Of a stretch of DNA of 64,000 nt, positions 38,453 to 46,857 are shown one piece after another. The stretch spans positions 1,612,001-1,676,000 of the forward strand of contig NZ_CP065938.1 in the NCBI RefSeq assembly GCF_025232395.1, given 5' to 3'. The DNA is from Taurinivorans muris (lineage in GTDB: Bacteria; Desulfobacterota; Desulfovibrionia; Desulfovibrionales; Desulfovibrionaceae). Position 1 is the first letter of the stretch. Every line of letters starts with the position of its first letter. The position numbers and the translations under genes are program-made. The notes below the pieces were generated by a model. That model was given only the letters and a program-made list of their open reading frames with translations, ran no database searches and had not been told where the DNA came from.

Positions 38453-39469
38453 TTAGTTTGTTTGCAGTTTTGTCATGGCTTTTGAAAGGCGTGCGGCTTG
38501 GAGAGGGTCCATGTATGAAAAGATTTCGCCGGACTGTTTGCTTTTCATGCCGTTCAGAATGCGTACGGCGATTTTTTCATCAAGAGTTGAAAGGGCTTCC
38601 GCCGCTTTTCTCGGTTTCATGGCCGCATAGGTTGCGATAAGGTGGGTGTATTTGGTATCTTCCACGCTGTTTGCTTCCTGCACCATGTTGCCCAGTTTGT
38701 TTTCCAGCTGGTTGAGTTCCTGCATGCGGGAATTCATTTGTTCCTGCAAGGAAAGGAGTTCTTCTTCCTTTTGGTTGAGCTCCGCTTCTTTGTAGCTCAA
38801 AACATCAGGGGAATCATAGGGCTTTTCCACTTTCGGGGTGGGAATCATCGTTGTTGTCTGGCGTTGGTCGGGACGCAGATACTCGCCCGCATTCGGTTCT
38901 TCGGCATGGGCTGTGCCTACCAAACTGAAAGAAAAGGTTTTTTCCTGCTTATAGTTCGGTTTTGCGCTTTCAAGGGATTCGTTCAGCTCTTTTTTCGCTT
39001 CTTCGCTTGGTTCCTGAATGGAGCTTTCAAGCAAAGCATGGCGGGTTTGGCTTTGTTTCGCTCCGATGGTCGCCATGGAAGCCTGCACAAGCATATCGGC
39101 TTTCACGCCGTCGGCGTTGTCGGCGAGATAACGGGCTTTTGCTTTGTTTTGATTGTTGATTGCGGCAATGGTTTTATTTTCTGATGACTGCGTCGCGCTG
39201 TCGGAAACCTGACTGTCTGCGGGCGTGTCAATTTTTTGAGAAACAATGATTTCCTGATTGGCTTTTTTTAGAGCGAGGCGCTGCTGTTCCCTTGCCTTTG
39301 CGAGGGCTTCCGCTTTCGGGTCGGCGGGGTGTTTTACGCTTTCAAAGCTGAAAAGGGTTCCGCCTGCAAGAATGTATGCGCCAAAAACTAATTTCACAAG
39401 ACCGAGACCTACGACAAAGCAACAAATATTAGTAAGTCTGCGTTTTGAATCGAATGCTTGCAATTTCAT
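38453..39469 (-). CDS. MotE-like flagellar chaperone (MgtE_N-like C-terminal domain)
   Basis: The 338-residue product has one N-terminal membrane helix (about 11-35), a long polar and partly disordered region, a coiled coil (EAELNQKEEELLSLQEQM), and a C-terminal helical domain with AAMKPRKAAEALSTLDEKIA and DPLQAARLSKAM, as in the MgtE N-terminal/FliG-like superfamily. MotE proteins in other bacteria help place the stator protein MotC. Its start lies inside the end of fliJ (41-base overlap), so it belongs to the flagellar operon. The low-complexity middle makes detailed homology uncertain. Confidence 0.7.
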   Translation of the reverse strand: MKLQAFDSKRRLTNICCFVVGLGLVKLVFGAYILAGGTLFSFESVKHPADPKAEALAKAREQQRLALKKANQEIIVSQKIDTPADSQVSDSATQSSENKTIAAINNQNKAKARYLADNADGVKADMLVQASMATIGAKQSQTRHALLESSIQEPSEEAKKELNESLESAKPNYKQEKTFSFSLVGTAHAEEPNAGEYLRPDQRQTTTMIPTPKVEKPYDSPDVLSYKEAELNQKEEELLSLQEQMNSRMQELNQLENKLGNMVQEANSVEDTKYTHLIATYAAMKPRKAAEALSTLDEKIAVRILNGMKSKQSGEIFSYMDPLQAARLSKAMTKLQTN

Positions 39470-39869
39470 CTAAGTTCCTCTGCTCTTTTAGTTGTTCTTC
39501 TTTTTTGTAAAGCTCAAAGTGTTTTTCTTTGAGTTTTTCCATAACTTTTCTGTCTTTTGCTTTTTCCGCCAGCTCGATACGGGTTTGTTCAATTCTGGTA
39601 TCAAGCAGGGCGATGTTTTTTTGCGTTTGCTGTATGTCTTGACGTATCGCCTTGATATAGTTGTCAATAAGCCAACGCTCACCCGTTTCATGAACCGGGG
39701 TTTTGCTGAGTTTTTGTTCTTGGAAAAGCTCATCTTGTTTCAAGCCTGCGAGGCGGTTTTCCGACATTTGCTTTTTTGCGCCAAGGTCGGCAAGTTTGGC
39801 TTTCACCTCGTTCTCAAGCTGTTCCTTGTATTGGAGAACTTTTTCCAATGCGAATTTGAACCCTGCCAT
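39429..39869 (-). CDS. fliJ: Flagellar export protein FliJ
   Basis: FliJ is a coiled-coil stalk of the flagellar type III export ATPase. The 146-residue product is almost entirely helical and charged, begins MAGFKFALEKVLQYKEQLEN, which is the family start pattern (F-x-LekVLxyr), and ends without a domain of another type. ATG 39869 is preceded by AAGGA. A sigma-54 promoter lies 30 bases upstream. It overlaps the motE-like gene. Confidence 0.85.
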   Translation of the reverse strand: MAGFKFALEKVLQYKEQLENEVKAKLADLGAKKQMSENRLAGLKQDELFQEQKLSKTPVHETGERWLIDNYIKAIRQDIQQTQKNIALLDTRIEQTRIELAEKAKDRKVMEKLKEKHFELYKKEEQLKEQRNLDEIASIRFKTQTY

Positions 39870-39898
39870 GTTTTTTCCTTTATCCTTGCCTTTGATAT

Positions 39899-39914
39899 AG
39901 CATATTGAGTGCCA
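39899..39914 (-). promoter_or_regulatory. Sigma-54 promoter for fliJ-motE
   Basis: On the minus strand TGGCAC-TCAAT-ATGCT matches the -24/-12 consensus TGGCACGnnnnTTGCW at most positions, with the invariant GG and GC exactly 12 bases apart (first base to first base). Transcription would begin near 39887, about 18 bases before the fliJ ATG. Sigma-54 control of mid-class flagellar genes is common. Confidence 0.6.
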
Positions 39915-39974
39915 AAAAATAAAAATCATTATATTTCAAATAGATAAATATAAAAAAATAAAAAGGAAAGGCAA

Positions 39975-40028
39975 ATGAAAAACAAATTCCGTCCAAAAAC
40001 TGACAGGAAACGGGGAAATGTTTTTTAA
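39975..40028 (+). CDS. Possible 17-residue basic peptide
   Basis: ATG 39975 is preceded by a strong AAGGAAAGG site. The frame codes for MKNKFRPKTDRKRGNVF and stops. It lies between the divergent flagellar promoter and the end of the restriction gene, and could be a real small ORF, the stump of a gene cut by insertion of the restriction cassette, or chance. There is no homology that I recognise. Confidence 0.15.
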   Translation: MKNKFRPKTDRKRGNVF

Positions 40029-40043
40029 GTTGACAGCGTATGC

Positions 40044-42011
40044 TTAGAATGCTTTTAGGTCTTCATACCAGCTTCTTGCTTCCATGTTTGAAGATTGATA
40101 GGATCTTTCAAAATGCGGGTACAATTCTTTATAGGTCAGCTCATTTTGGATAATTGTTTTTAAGTCGCTTGTTTCAAGTGGAATAATTTTTAGACCTTGA
40201 ACAAAATGACTATTATCTGAGTTATCATACCATGTATAAAATTTACGCAAACGAAAATCAGAAATAACATTAATATAAAGTTTATTGCTGACAAATACGG
40301 AATAAGATTTTAAGTTGTTATTTCTCAAAATGTGTTGTCCAAGATGTCTTGTAACGGGTTCAAGTTCCATTGCTCTTTGTGAATTAGCATTGGCAAGTGT
40401 GGCTTCCAACAGCAGACTATGGGAAGGATAATGGGGTGTTTCCTGATATTCATAGACAATATCAGCTTCACCGCCCCCTGCATGCGTTTTGGGCAATAAA
40501 TCTGCTTCCAATGACAATTTCATATAATCTAAAATCTTTCCTTGCCGTTCACATACTTTATACCATATTATACCAAGAATATATTCAAAAATTGTAGGAA
40601 TATCGGCGTTGTCTGTTACATATTCATTAATTTTTTCGTCTTCTCTGTTTTCAAAATATTCTAACAGCTGAATAAGATTTTCATTGCTGAATTTCTCATC
40701 AATCATTTTATTGAATTTTTTATATCTATATTGCTCTACTGCCGATTGGGCTTCACTTACTGTTTCCGCATCAATATGTAATTCTTCATTAACCGCTGAA
40801 ATAAAGTCTTGCTCATTAAAAGAAAGTTCCGGAAAAATATTGTTTAAAGGAATATTATCATGCAGCGTATTTGTTTTAGTAAAAGCATATCGCAATAAAT
40901 CAGATTCAAGATTTTTAAAAATATGTTTGGGAATAATATCCAGTTTAACCGTACTGTCTTCAAAAAGGACAATATCCGTATTTTTTATATAACGTCTATT
41001 TAAATCAAAATAGTCCGCAAGAGTTGCTTTTGCTTTAAATAAATGCATGAATCGGAAAAAGAGCTTTTTTAATTCTGTTTCATTTTGCACAGAAGTAAAA
41101 ACAGTATCATTCAAAAGTTCCCGTCCACTACTTTTTATTGCCCTTTCGCTTTGGCTTGAAAATAAAAAAGACCGCCAATATTTCCCTATTGTTATGTCTT
41201 TTGTAGCTTTATAAAGAGGAAAAATATCTTCCTTGCCCAAAAGAAAAACTTTTTTTAACTCCAAATAAAAAGGATAATATGCTTTGTCATAAGTTCTGCT
41301 TTTTCGGTTAATTCCAACAACACAAATAAGTTCTTTGTTTACAGGGGTATTTAAAAACAATGTTTGCGCTTCGAGATAGTTATCCATTGAAAACAGTATT
41401 TCAATAATAAGGTCGTCAATAGTTTTTTGATTATTTCTAATTTGTATAATACCTTCTGCTATTTTTTCTGTTGAAAATTGATTTATGCAAAGTGGAAGTA
41501 GGAATGTAAATTCTTCATAAGTCAAATATTCGAATTTTGACAATAAAAATAATAAAACAAAATAAGGACGAACATATTCCCCCTCAAATTCGTTGTATGT
41601 TTTTAGCATTTGCATAAAATAAATATAACTGTCTTGCGGAATACTTAAAATATTATCAGCCGTAAAGTCGTTATTTTTACTGATTTCAAGCAGTTTTTTG
41701 CCGACTTTGGACAGTTTTCGGTTTTGAGTAATTAATCCAATGTCTGCAAGTCCCGAAGTCTTTTCTCTGGCATCTTTAGCCTTGCGTTCTGCATCTCCTG
41801 TCAAAAATTTATGTTCTTTCATAAAATCATAAAATGAACTTTGCAAATGCTGATTGCCTTTCCAATCTTGATTTACATTTTCGGGATGTTTCCAAAAATC
41901 ATCAAGCAGCAGCAATAATGTTTCAATTTTTTGGCTGAAGTTTTTAGTTCTGAAGCTTGTTGTTCCAAAACTCCAACAATAACTTTTATATGCTATATTT
42001 GGATAAGGCAT
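40044..42011 (-). CDS. AlwI-like type II restriction endonuclease
   Basis: The 655-residue product starts with WSFGTTSFRTKNF, the pattern of the AlwI family, and has a C-terminal nuclease-like region with GGGEADIVYEY (Asp/Glu), then SLLLEATLANANSQR, and a segment around 598-640 that resembles the end of such enzymes. Spaced acidic residues D/E-x-E-A fit a PD-(D/E)XK-like site but I cannot assign the catalytic set with certainty. AlwI recognises the asymmetric site GGATC; the specificity here is inferred only. The gene is AT-rich against its neighbours, a sign of transfer. It lies 10 bases after the methylase gene. Confidence 0.65.
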   Translation of the reverse strand: MPYPNIAYKSYCWSFGTTSFRTKNFSQKIETLLLLLDDFWKHPENVNQDWKGNQHLQSSFYDFMKEHKFLTGDAERKAKDAREKTSGLADIGLITQNRKLSKVGKKLLEISKNNDFTADNILSIPQDSYIYFMQMLKTYNEFEGEYVRPYFVLLFLLSKFEYLTYEEFTFLLPLCINQFSTEKIAEGIIQIRNNQKTIDDLIIEILFSMDNYLEAQTLFLNTPVNKELICVVGINRKSRTYDKAYYPFYLELKKVFLLGKEDIFPLYKATKDITIGKYWRSFLFSSQSERAIKSSGRELLNDTVFTSVQNETELKKLFFRFMHLFKAKATLADYFDLNRRYIKNTDIVLFEDSTVKLDIIPKHIFKNLESDLLRYAFTKTNTLHDNIPLNNIFPELSFNEQDFISAVNEELHIDAETVSEAQSAVEQYRYKKFNKMIDEKFSNENLIQLLEYFENREDEKINEYVTDNADIPTIFEYILGIIWYKVCERQGKILDYMKLSLEADLLPKTHAGGGEADIVYEYQETPHYPSHSLLLEATLANANSQRAMELEPVTRHLGQHILRNNNLKSYSVFVSNKLYINVISDFRLRKFYTWYDNSDNSHFVQGLKIIPLETSDLKTIIQNELTYKELYPHFERSYQSSNMEARSWYEDLKAF

Positions 42012-42021
42012 AATTGCTCCC

Positions 42022-43977
42022 CTAATAATTGATAATCAAAACTTCTTCACAGTTGCCGCTTTTGTCCTTGGTATGATAATTTGAATTTGCGTAAGTATAC
42101 TGCAATGGAATTGTTTGGATATGTTTATGTTCTTTAAGCCAATCGCAAAGCAATGTATTTTCTTTTCCTTTATTTCTTAATACATTAGAAAGAGCGAAAC
42201 GAATACCTCGTGTATCAAGTTTTTCTAAAAATAAAAGAAGTTCTTTTTCATTTTGTTCTGTCCATCCGCCATTTTCGTTATAGCTTGCACAGGAGATAAG
42301 GTAGGGAGGGTCAACATAAACAAAATCATCTTTGGTCAGACATGAAATATCAAAGTCAAGAAAAGAGTATGTTGTAAAAGAACAGTCTTTTTTTTGAACT
42401 GCCTGCATAAAATCAACAAGTTTTTTCTGAATTTTTTTATTAAAATCACGCTTTCCGACAGGTAAATTAAATTGTCCTTTACTATTAAAACGTATCTGAT
42501 GATTAAATGAATAAACAATTAAAACAAAAAGCATTATATAATAGTGATAATCTTTTTGCTGTAACAAGTTAAAATCTGTTCTTAATCTATTGAATGCTTC
42601 TTTGTTATATTTTCCCAGACCTGAGCTGCTGTCACAACCATAATGAGCATATCCATATGAAGCGGAGCTTGAAAGTCCGTATTGATTGATAATATTAATA
42701 ACGGAAGTTAAAATTTGTTGTATTGGAGTTTTTTGAAGTATGGAATACAATCCCATAATTTCTTGATTGCTGTCATTAAAAATATATTGTTCGGCAGTTA
42801 CGTTTATGCCAACATTACAGCCGCCGCAGAACAAATCAACAAAAGTATGAATTTTTTTAGGAAATAACGGTAAAATTTGGGACAGCAGCTTAAATTTTCC
42901 GCCCGTATAATTCATGGGAGAAGCTATCTTTTTTTGCTCAAAACAGATACAAAGAAAAAGTCGTTCAGCATTTTCTTGAATGTTTGACTTTCCTGTTGTA
43001 AAAGCCCTATAATTTTCCGTAAAAACTTTTACTGTTCCCTTTTTTTGCAATATACGTAAAATATCTTCATCAGAAATTTTTGCATTAGAGCGGTCATTTC
43101 CTTTGCTTGCCATATTGTTATACGAAAACAAAATATATTTGGCATTAATGTTTTCTATAAGTTCTTCCAATATCTTTGCCGCATTTTGTGTGCAATACTC
43201 GCTTTTTAAATGGCTTCTATCCATTTTTTTCGCAACGCCAAAAACTTCAGGCTTTTCCCATTTGGCAACATTCTCCAATAAGTGGTAAGTATCACAATAT
43301 TGTCTTGAATTATAAGGCGGGTCGATATAAACAAGGTCAGCATATATTTCTTTTACAAGTAGATTGGCATCTTTATTATAGCATTGATTATTTTTATTAT
43401 TGCATGAAGAAACTTCAGGAACGGCAAGCTCCAACTCTTTAGAAAAATTACCATCTTTTATATATGCGTCATAATGCCCGCAGGTATTTGCTATTCTGTC
43501 CATAGCATAAAGTAATGAAGTGATAAGAATTGCACGTTCCCTTTCATTAATAATGCCAATATGATAATTTTTTTCAATATGTTCTCTAATATAACCAATT
43601 TTAGCACAAATTTCATGGCTAAAATAGGTATCAGAAAAATTTTGCGTCATATAATTTTCTTCTGTTGGCTGAATAGAATTATAATATTGTATAAATTCAA
43701 TAATTCTTTTTTTATTAAATTCTTGATTGCTAAACCATGCTATATTGCTAATATAATTACTATATAATAAATCATTAGTGATAATTTGTTTATCCATAAA
43801 TGCAGAGGCGACAACTCCGGTTCCTGTGAAAATATCTGCAACAGAGTTTATTGAAAAACATTCTTTTTTTACAATATGTTTAATGGTTGGTAACAGTTTG
43901 TATTTATTACCTAAATAGCGCCGATTATGAATTTGCGTTGTTTTATATATTTTTTGATTTTCTAATAAACTCAACAT
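42022..43977 (-). CDS. Two-domain DNA adenine N6-methyltransferase (fused D12 class)
   Basis: Two complete methylase units lie in one chain of 651 residues. The first has RRYLGNKYKLLP, FTGTGVVAS and YIDPPYNSRQY near residue 217; the second begins near 354 with MNYTGGKFKLLSQ, then VDLFCGGCNVGIN and FVYVDPPYL near 555. Double methylases such as M.FokI modify the two different strands of an asymmetric site, which fits a type IIS-like nuclease next door. Dam-type motif order is X-I-IV. The gene is AT-rich. It should protect host DNA from the downstream nuclease and is encoded before it. Confidence 0.85.
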   Translation of the reverse strand: MLSLLENQKIYKTTQIHNRRYLGNKYKLLPTIKHIVKKECFSINSVADIFTGTGVVASAFMDKQIITNDLLYSNYISNIAWFSNQEFNKKRIIEFIQYYNSIQPTEENYMTQNFSDTYFSHEICAKIGYIREHIEKNYHIGIINERERAILITSLLYAMDRIANTCGHYDAYIKDGNFSKELELAVPEVSSCNNKNNQCYNKDANLLVKEIYADLVYIDPPYNSRQYCDTYHLLENVAKWEKPEVFGVAKKMDRSHLKSEYCTQNAAKILEELIENINAKYILFSYNNMASKGNDRSNAKISDEDILRILQKKGTVKVFTENYRAFTTGKSNIQENAERLFLCICFEQKKIASPMNYTGGKFKLLSQILPLFPKKIHTFVDLFCGGCNVGINVTAEQYIFNDSNQEIMGLYSILQKTPIQQILTSVINIINQYGLSSSASYGYAHYGCDSSSGLGKYNKEAFNRLRTDFNLLQQKDYHYYIMLFVLIVYSFNHQIRFNSKGQFNLPVGKRDFNKKIQKKLVDFMQAVQKKDCSFTTYSFLDFDISCLTKDDFVYVDPPYLISCASYNENGGWTEQNEKELLLFLEKLDTRGIRFALSNVLRNKGKENTLLCDWLKEHKHIQTIPLQYTYANSNYHTKDKSGNCEEVLIINY

Positions 43978-44085
43978 ATATTATACGATAATTTTTCCTA
44001 GTTAACTTACTTTATAAAATAGATTTATAATAATATACTGCAAAAGACAAGTTTCATGTGCTGGCTTTTGGAGAATAATTTTTTC

Positions 44086-44114
44086 TTGACAATGATTAGA
44101 TGTCGAATTATTGT
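44086..44114 (+). promoter_or_regulatory. Promoter and likely operator for the MarR-family gene
   Basis: TTGACA (44086-44091) and TATTGT (44109-44114) are 17 bases apart. Between them lies TTAGATGTCGAA (44096-44107). A related TTAGATATCAAA sits before the next gene at 44605, so it is probably the MarR binding site, blocking its own promoter. The expected transcript start is at about 44121. Confidence 0.45.
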
Positions 44115-44120
44115 AGATGC

Positions 44121-44552
44121 ATGAGTACGGAAAACAGAAACAGTTTATCCACGATTTCAAGAATCAGGGAAAGCGCAAACCGTTTTATCATGGATCGGCT
44201 CGCCCGAAACGGCGCGGAGGGGCTCGCACCAAGCCACGGTGATGTTTTGGCTGTGCTGTACCGCTATGAAGATGTGACCATGAAAGATATTGCGGATACA
44301 ATCCGCCGCACCAAGCCGACGGTTACGGTTTTAACCGATAAGCTTGAAAGGCTCGGTTTCGTGTACCGGGAAAAGTCGCGGAACGACAGCAGGATTACTT
44401 ATATCCGGCTTACCGAACAAGGGAAACGGTTTGAACCGGTGTTTGAGAACATATCAAAAGAATTGAATGAACTTCTCTGCCAAGGTTTTACGGCGGAAGA
44501 AACGGGCATATTAGACGCGCTGCTGAAAAAAATGGAGAACAATCTCTCTTAG
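44121..44552 (+). CDS. MarR-family transcriptional regulator
   Basis: The product (143 residues from ATG 44121) has the winged helix-turn-helix layout: a first HTH (VTMKDIADTIRRTKPTVTVLTDKLERLGFV), wing residues (EKSRNDSRITYIRLTEQGK) and flanking dimer helices. The wing has the family pattern D-x-R-x-x-x-x-x-L-T-x-x-G. MarR proteins usually repress and are released by small molecules. ATG 44100 would start inside the promoter, so 44121 is preferred; it would be a near-leaderless transcript. A cupin gene lies downstream and may be its target. Confidence 0.85.
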   Translation: MSTENRNSLSTISRIRESANRFIMDRLARNGAEGLAPSHGDVLAVLYRYEDVTMKDIADTIRRTKPTVTVLTDKLERLGFVYREKSRNDSRITYIRLTEQGKRFEPVFENISKELNELLCQGFTAEETGILDALLKKMENNLS

Positions 44553-44571
44553 GAGCAAATTGTCGGTGAAA

Positions 44572-44620
44572 TGGCACGGGCTATGCCGTTTTCCATACAA
44601 ATAGTTAGATATCAAACTAA
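44572..44620 (+). promoter_or_regulatory. Sigma-54-like promoter and MarR-like operator before the cupin gene
   Basis: TGGCACGGGCTATGCC (44572-44587) fits the -24/-12 pattern with correct GG-GC spacing, although the -12 part is weak. TTAGATATCAAACTAA (44605-44620) is a palindrome-like element resembling the one in the marR promoter. The ribosome site AAAGGAG follows at once. Confidence 0.35.
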
Positions 44621-44635
44621 AAAGGAGTATATGGT

Positions 44636-45013
44636 ATGAAACAGTACGAAACAACGGAATTGGGAAAACTTGATGAACTCATCGGGCTTGAAAACGGAAA
44701 AGTGTTTTTGCATGATACACTTGCGCTGACAGGGTGTGAAATTTCCGTCAACAGTGTTCCGAAAGGTTTTAAAGTTCCTTTTAACCACAAGCACAAAGAA
44801 AACGAGGAAGTTTACATCGTTCTGAAAGGAAATGGCATATTGACGGTCGATAACGAAAAAATCCGCGTGAAAGAGGGCAGCGCGGTGAAAGTCATGCCGG
44901 AGGCTGTTCGGACGCTTGAAAATGCTTCCGAAGAGGATTTCCGGTTTATTTGTATCCAAACAAAAACAAATTCCCTCACGCAGTTTGGACTTGGCGACGC
45001 CGAGCTTTGCTGA
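44636..45013 (+). CDS. Cupin-domain protein
   Basis: The 125-residue product has a single cupin barrel with motif 1 FNHKHKENEEVYIVLKGNG (two His, Glu) and motif 2 region KEGSAVKVMPEAVRTLEN. The usual His in motif 2 is not obvious (MPEAVRTL where many read P-x-x-x-H). Function unknown; such proteins may bind metals or ligands. The ribosome site AAAGGAG is 9 bases from ATG 44636. It lies in the transcript of the MarR regulator. Confidence 0.75.
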   Translation: MKQYETTELGKLDELIGLENGKVFLHDTLALTGCEISVNSVPKGFKVPFNHKHKENEEVYIVLKGNGILTVDNEKIRVKEGSAVKVMPEAVRTLENASEEDFRFICIQTKTNSLTQFGLGDAELC

Positions 45014-45068
45014 AACCGCCATTGAAAGGAAAGCGGAAAACAGCGGAAAAACGAAGCGGTTTTTAACC

Positions 45069-45097
45069 TTTACAAGCGGAAAATTGTTTTATATATC
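45069..45097 (+). promoter_or_regulatory. Candidate promoter for the ABC transporter operon
   Basis: TTTACA (45069-45074) and TATATC (45092-45097) are 17 bases apart. A leader of about 100 bases precedes the first transporter gene; no riboswitch was recognised in it. Confidence 0.4.
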
Positions 45098-45205
45098 ATG
45101 CGGACTTGACATAATACGATTGCTTGCGCGCTGAAAATCCTTCAACGGTTTATCGACAGTCAGTATGCATAACGGACAAATTCATACGGTAAAATAAGGT
45201 AACAC

Positions 45206-46009
45206 ATGAAAAACAGAAAGCCTTTTTCTTCGCGGGAAAAGTTTGCAAACAGCATGAAAAACGCATTGCTTCCGCTTCTGCTTGTTGCGTGCATGGTTTC
45301 CTGCGCCGTGTGGGTTTACATTGAGGCAGGCGACGGTTACGCGTGGCAATGGGCAAGGAGCTGGCGTTATCTTGGCGTTTGGACTGCCGGGGGATTTAGG
45401 GCGGGTCCTCTTTTACAGGGACTGGGCATAACGGTTTTGCTTGCGTTTTGCAGCATGTTTCTTGCGTTATTTTTTGCCTTTTCGCTTGTGTTCATGTGTT
45501 TGGGGCAATCTCCCGTGCTTGCTTTCGCCGGGCGGGCTTTGATTTCATTGATCCGCAACACGCCTTTGCTGATTCAGCTTTTTTTGTTTTATTTTGTCAT
45601 TGCGGGCGTGCTTCGGCTCAATCCGTTCATGACGGCTGTTTTCTGTCTGGCTTTGTTCGAGGGCGTGTATTTGGCGGAAATACTGCGGGGCGGCATTCTC
45701 GCTCTTCCCCATGCCCAATGGGAAGCCGCTTTCAGCCTTGGCATGTCGCTTCCGAAAACGCTGCGGTATGTCATTTTGCCCCAAGTTTTCCGCAATGTTT
45801 TGCCAAGCCTCGCAGGACAGCTTATTTCCCTGATAAAGGATACGTCGCTTGTCAGTGCGATTGCTGCTGCGGATTTGACTTTGCAGGCGCGCAATGTTAT
45901 TTCCGAAACCTATTTATCCTTTGAAATATGGATAATTGTTGCAGTCTTATATTTTTTGCTGACGCTTTTCGTCAGTGTGCCGGCATTGATTTTTGCTCAA
46001 AAACGATGA
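45206..46009 (+). CDS. Amino-acid ABC transporter permease (HisM/GlnP family)
   Basis: The 267-residue product has an N-terminal anchor helix, about five further membrane helices, and the family contact loop for the ATPase: EAAFSLGMSLPKTLRYVILPQ (EAA motif). LISLIRNTPLLIQLFLFYF and GVYLAEILRGG are typical of polar amino-acid transporters. It is followed by a substrate-binding protein and a second permease, so the pair forms the membrane channel. No ATPase gene is present. Confidence 0.9.
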   Translation: MKNRKPFSSREKFANSMKNALLPLLLVACMVSCAVWVYIEAGDGYAWQWARSWRYLGVWTAGGFRAGPLLQGLGITVLLAFCSMFLALFFAFSLVFMCLGQSPVLAFAGRALISLIRNTPLLIQLFLFYFVIAGVLRLNPFMTAVFCLALFEGVYLAEILRGGILALPHAQWEAAFSLGMSLPKTLRYVILPQVFRNVLPSLAGQLISLIKDTSLVSAIAAADLTLQARNVISETYLSFEIWIIVAVLYFLLTLFVSVPALIFAQKR

Positions 46010-46022
46010 AAAAGGAGTTTTT

Positions 46023-46829
46023 ATGAAATATCTTGTAAAAATATTGGCTGTCATGCTTGTTCTGCCGTTTTTCTTGGCGAATGCGGCACGGGCGGAGTCA
46101 ACGATTGACGCCGTTATGGAAAGGGGGGTGCTGCGGGTCGGATTTTCAACGTTTGTGCCTTGGGCTATGCAGGATAAGAATGGGGAATACATCGGCTTTG
46201 AAATAGATGTCGCCAAAAAGCTTGCCGAAGATTTGGGCGTGGAACTGCAGCTTGTTCCTACCAGCTGGGACGGCATTATTCCCGCACTTTTGGCAAATAA
46301 GTTTGATGTGATCATCGGAGGCATGGGAGTGACCACAAAACGCAATTTAACCGTGAACTTCACCGTGCCGTATGATTACAACGCAATGGACATCACGGCG
46401 AATAAGGAAAAGGCGGGCGGACTTAAAAGCCTTGCGGATTTTAATAACAAAGCCGTGGTTGTCGCGGTGCGCAACGGTTCGGCAGGAGCGACATTCGCAA
46501 AGAAGTTTTTGCCGGAAGCGACAGTGCGTTTTTTCAATGAGGAAGCGCCCGCCATTCAGGAGGTTTTGTCAGGGCGCGCTTTTGCCTTTGTTTCTTCCCG
46601 TCCTTTGCCGACACTGGAAATCGCCAAAAATCCGGACAAGCTTTTCCGTCCCTTTGAAATTGCCGAATATAAGGAACCTATCGGCTTTGCCGTGCGCAAA
46701 GGAGATTTTGACACCCTCAATGTCTTTGACAATTGGATTTTGACTATGCACGGTTCGGGCTGGCTCAAAGAAAGGGCGGAATATTGGTTCATGGGAACCG
46801 AATGGCAGGAGCTGATCCCCGGCGATTAG
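46023..46829 (+). CDS. Amino-acid ABC transporter substrate-binding protein
   Basis: The 268-residue product has a signal peptide (MKYLVKILAVMLVLPFFLANAARA) and is likely periplasmic. The family 3 solute-binding signature is visible: GVLRVGFSTFVPWAMQDKNG, then GFEIDVAKKLAEDLG and NKFDVIIGGMGVTTKRN, with VRNGSAGATFAKK later. These bind polar or charged amino acids. ATG 46023 has AAGGAG upstream; the open frame 10 codons before it is not family-like. It is flanked by the two permease genes. Confidence 0.92.
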   Translation: MKYLVKILAVMLVLPFFLANAARAESTIDAVMERGVLRVGFSTFVPWAMQDKNGEYIGFEIDVAKKLAEDLGVELQLVPTSWDGIIPALLANKFDVIIGGMGVTTKRNLTVNFTVPYDYNAMDITANKEKAGGLKSLADFNNKAVVVAVRNGSAGATFAKKFLPEATVRFFNEEAPAIQEVLSGRAFAFVSSRPLPTLEIAKNPDKLFRPFEIAEYKEPIGFAVRKGDFDTLNVFDNWILTMHGSGWLKERAEYWFMGTEWQELIPGD

Positions 46830-46857
46830 CCGCCGGCATTGGAAACAGGGCGTAAAA

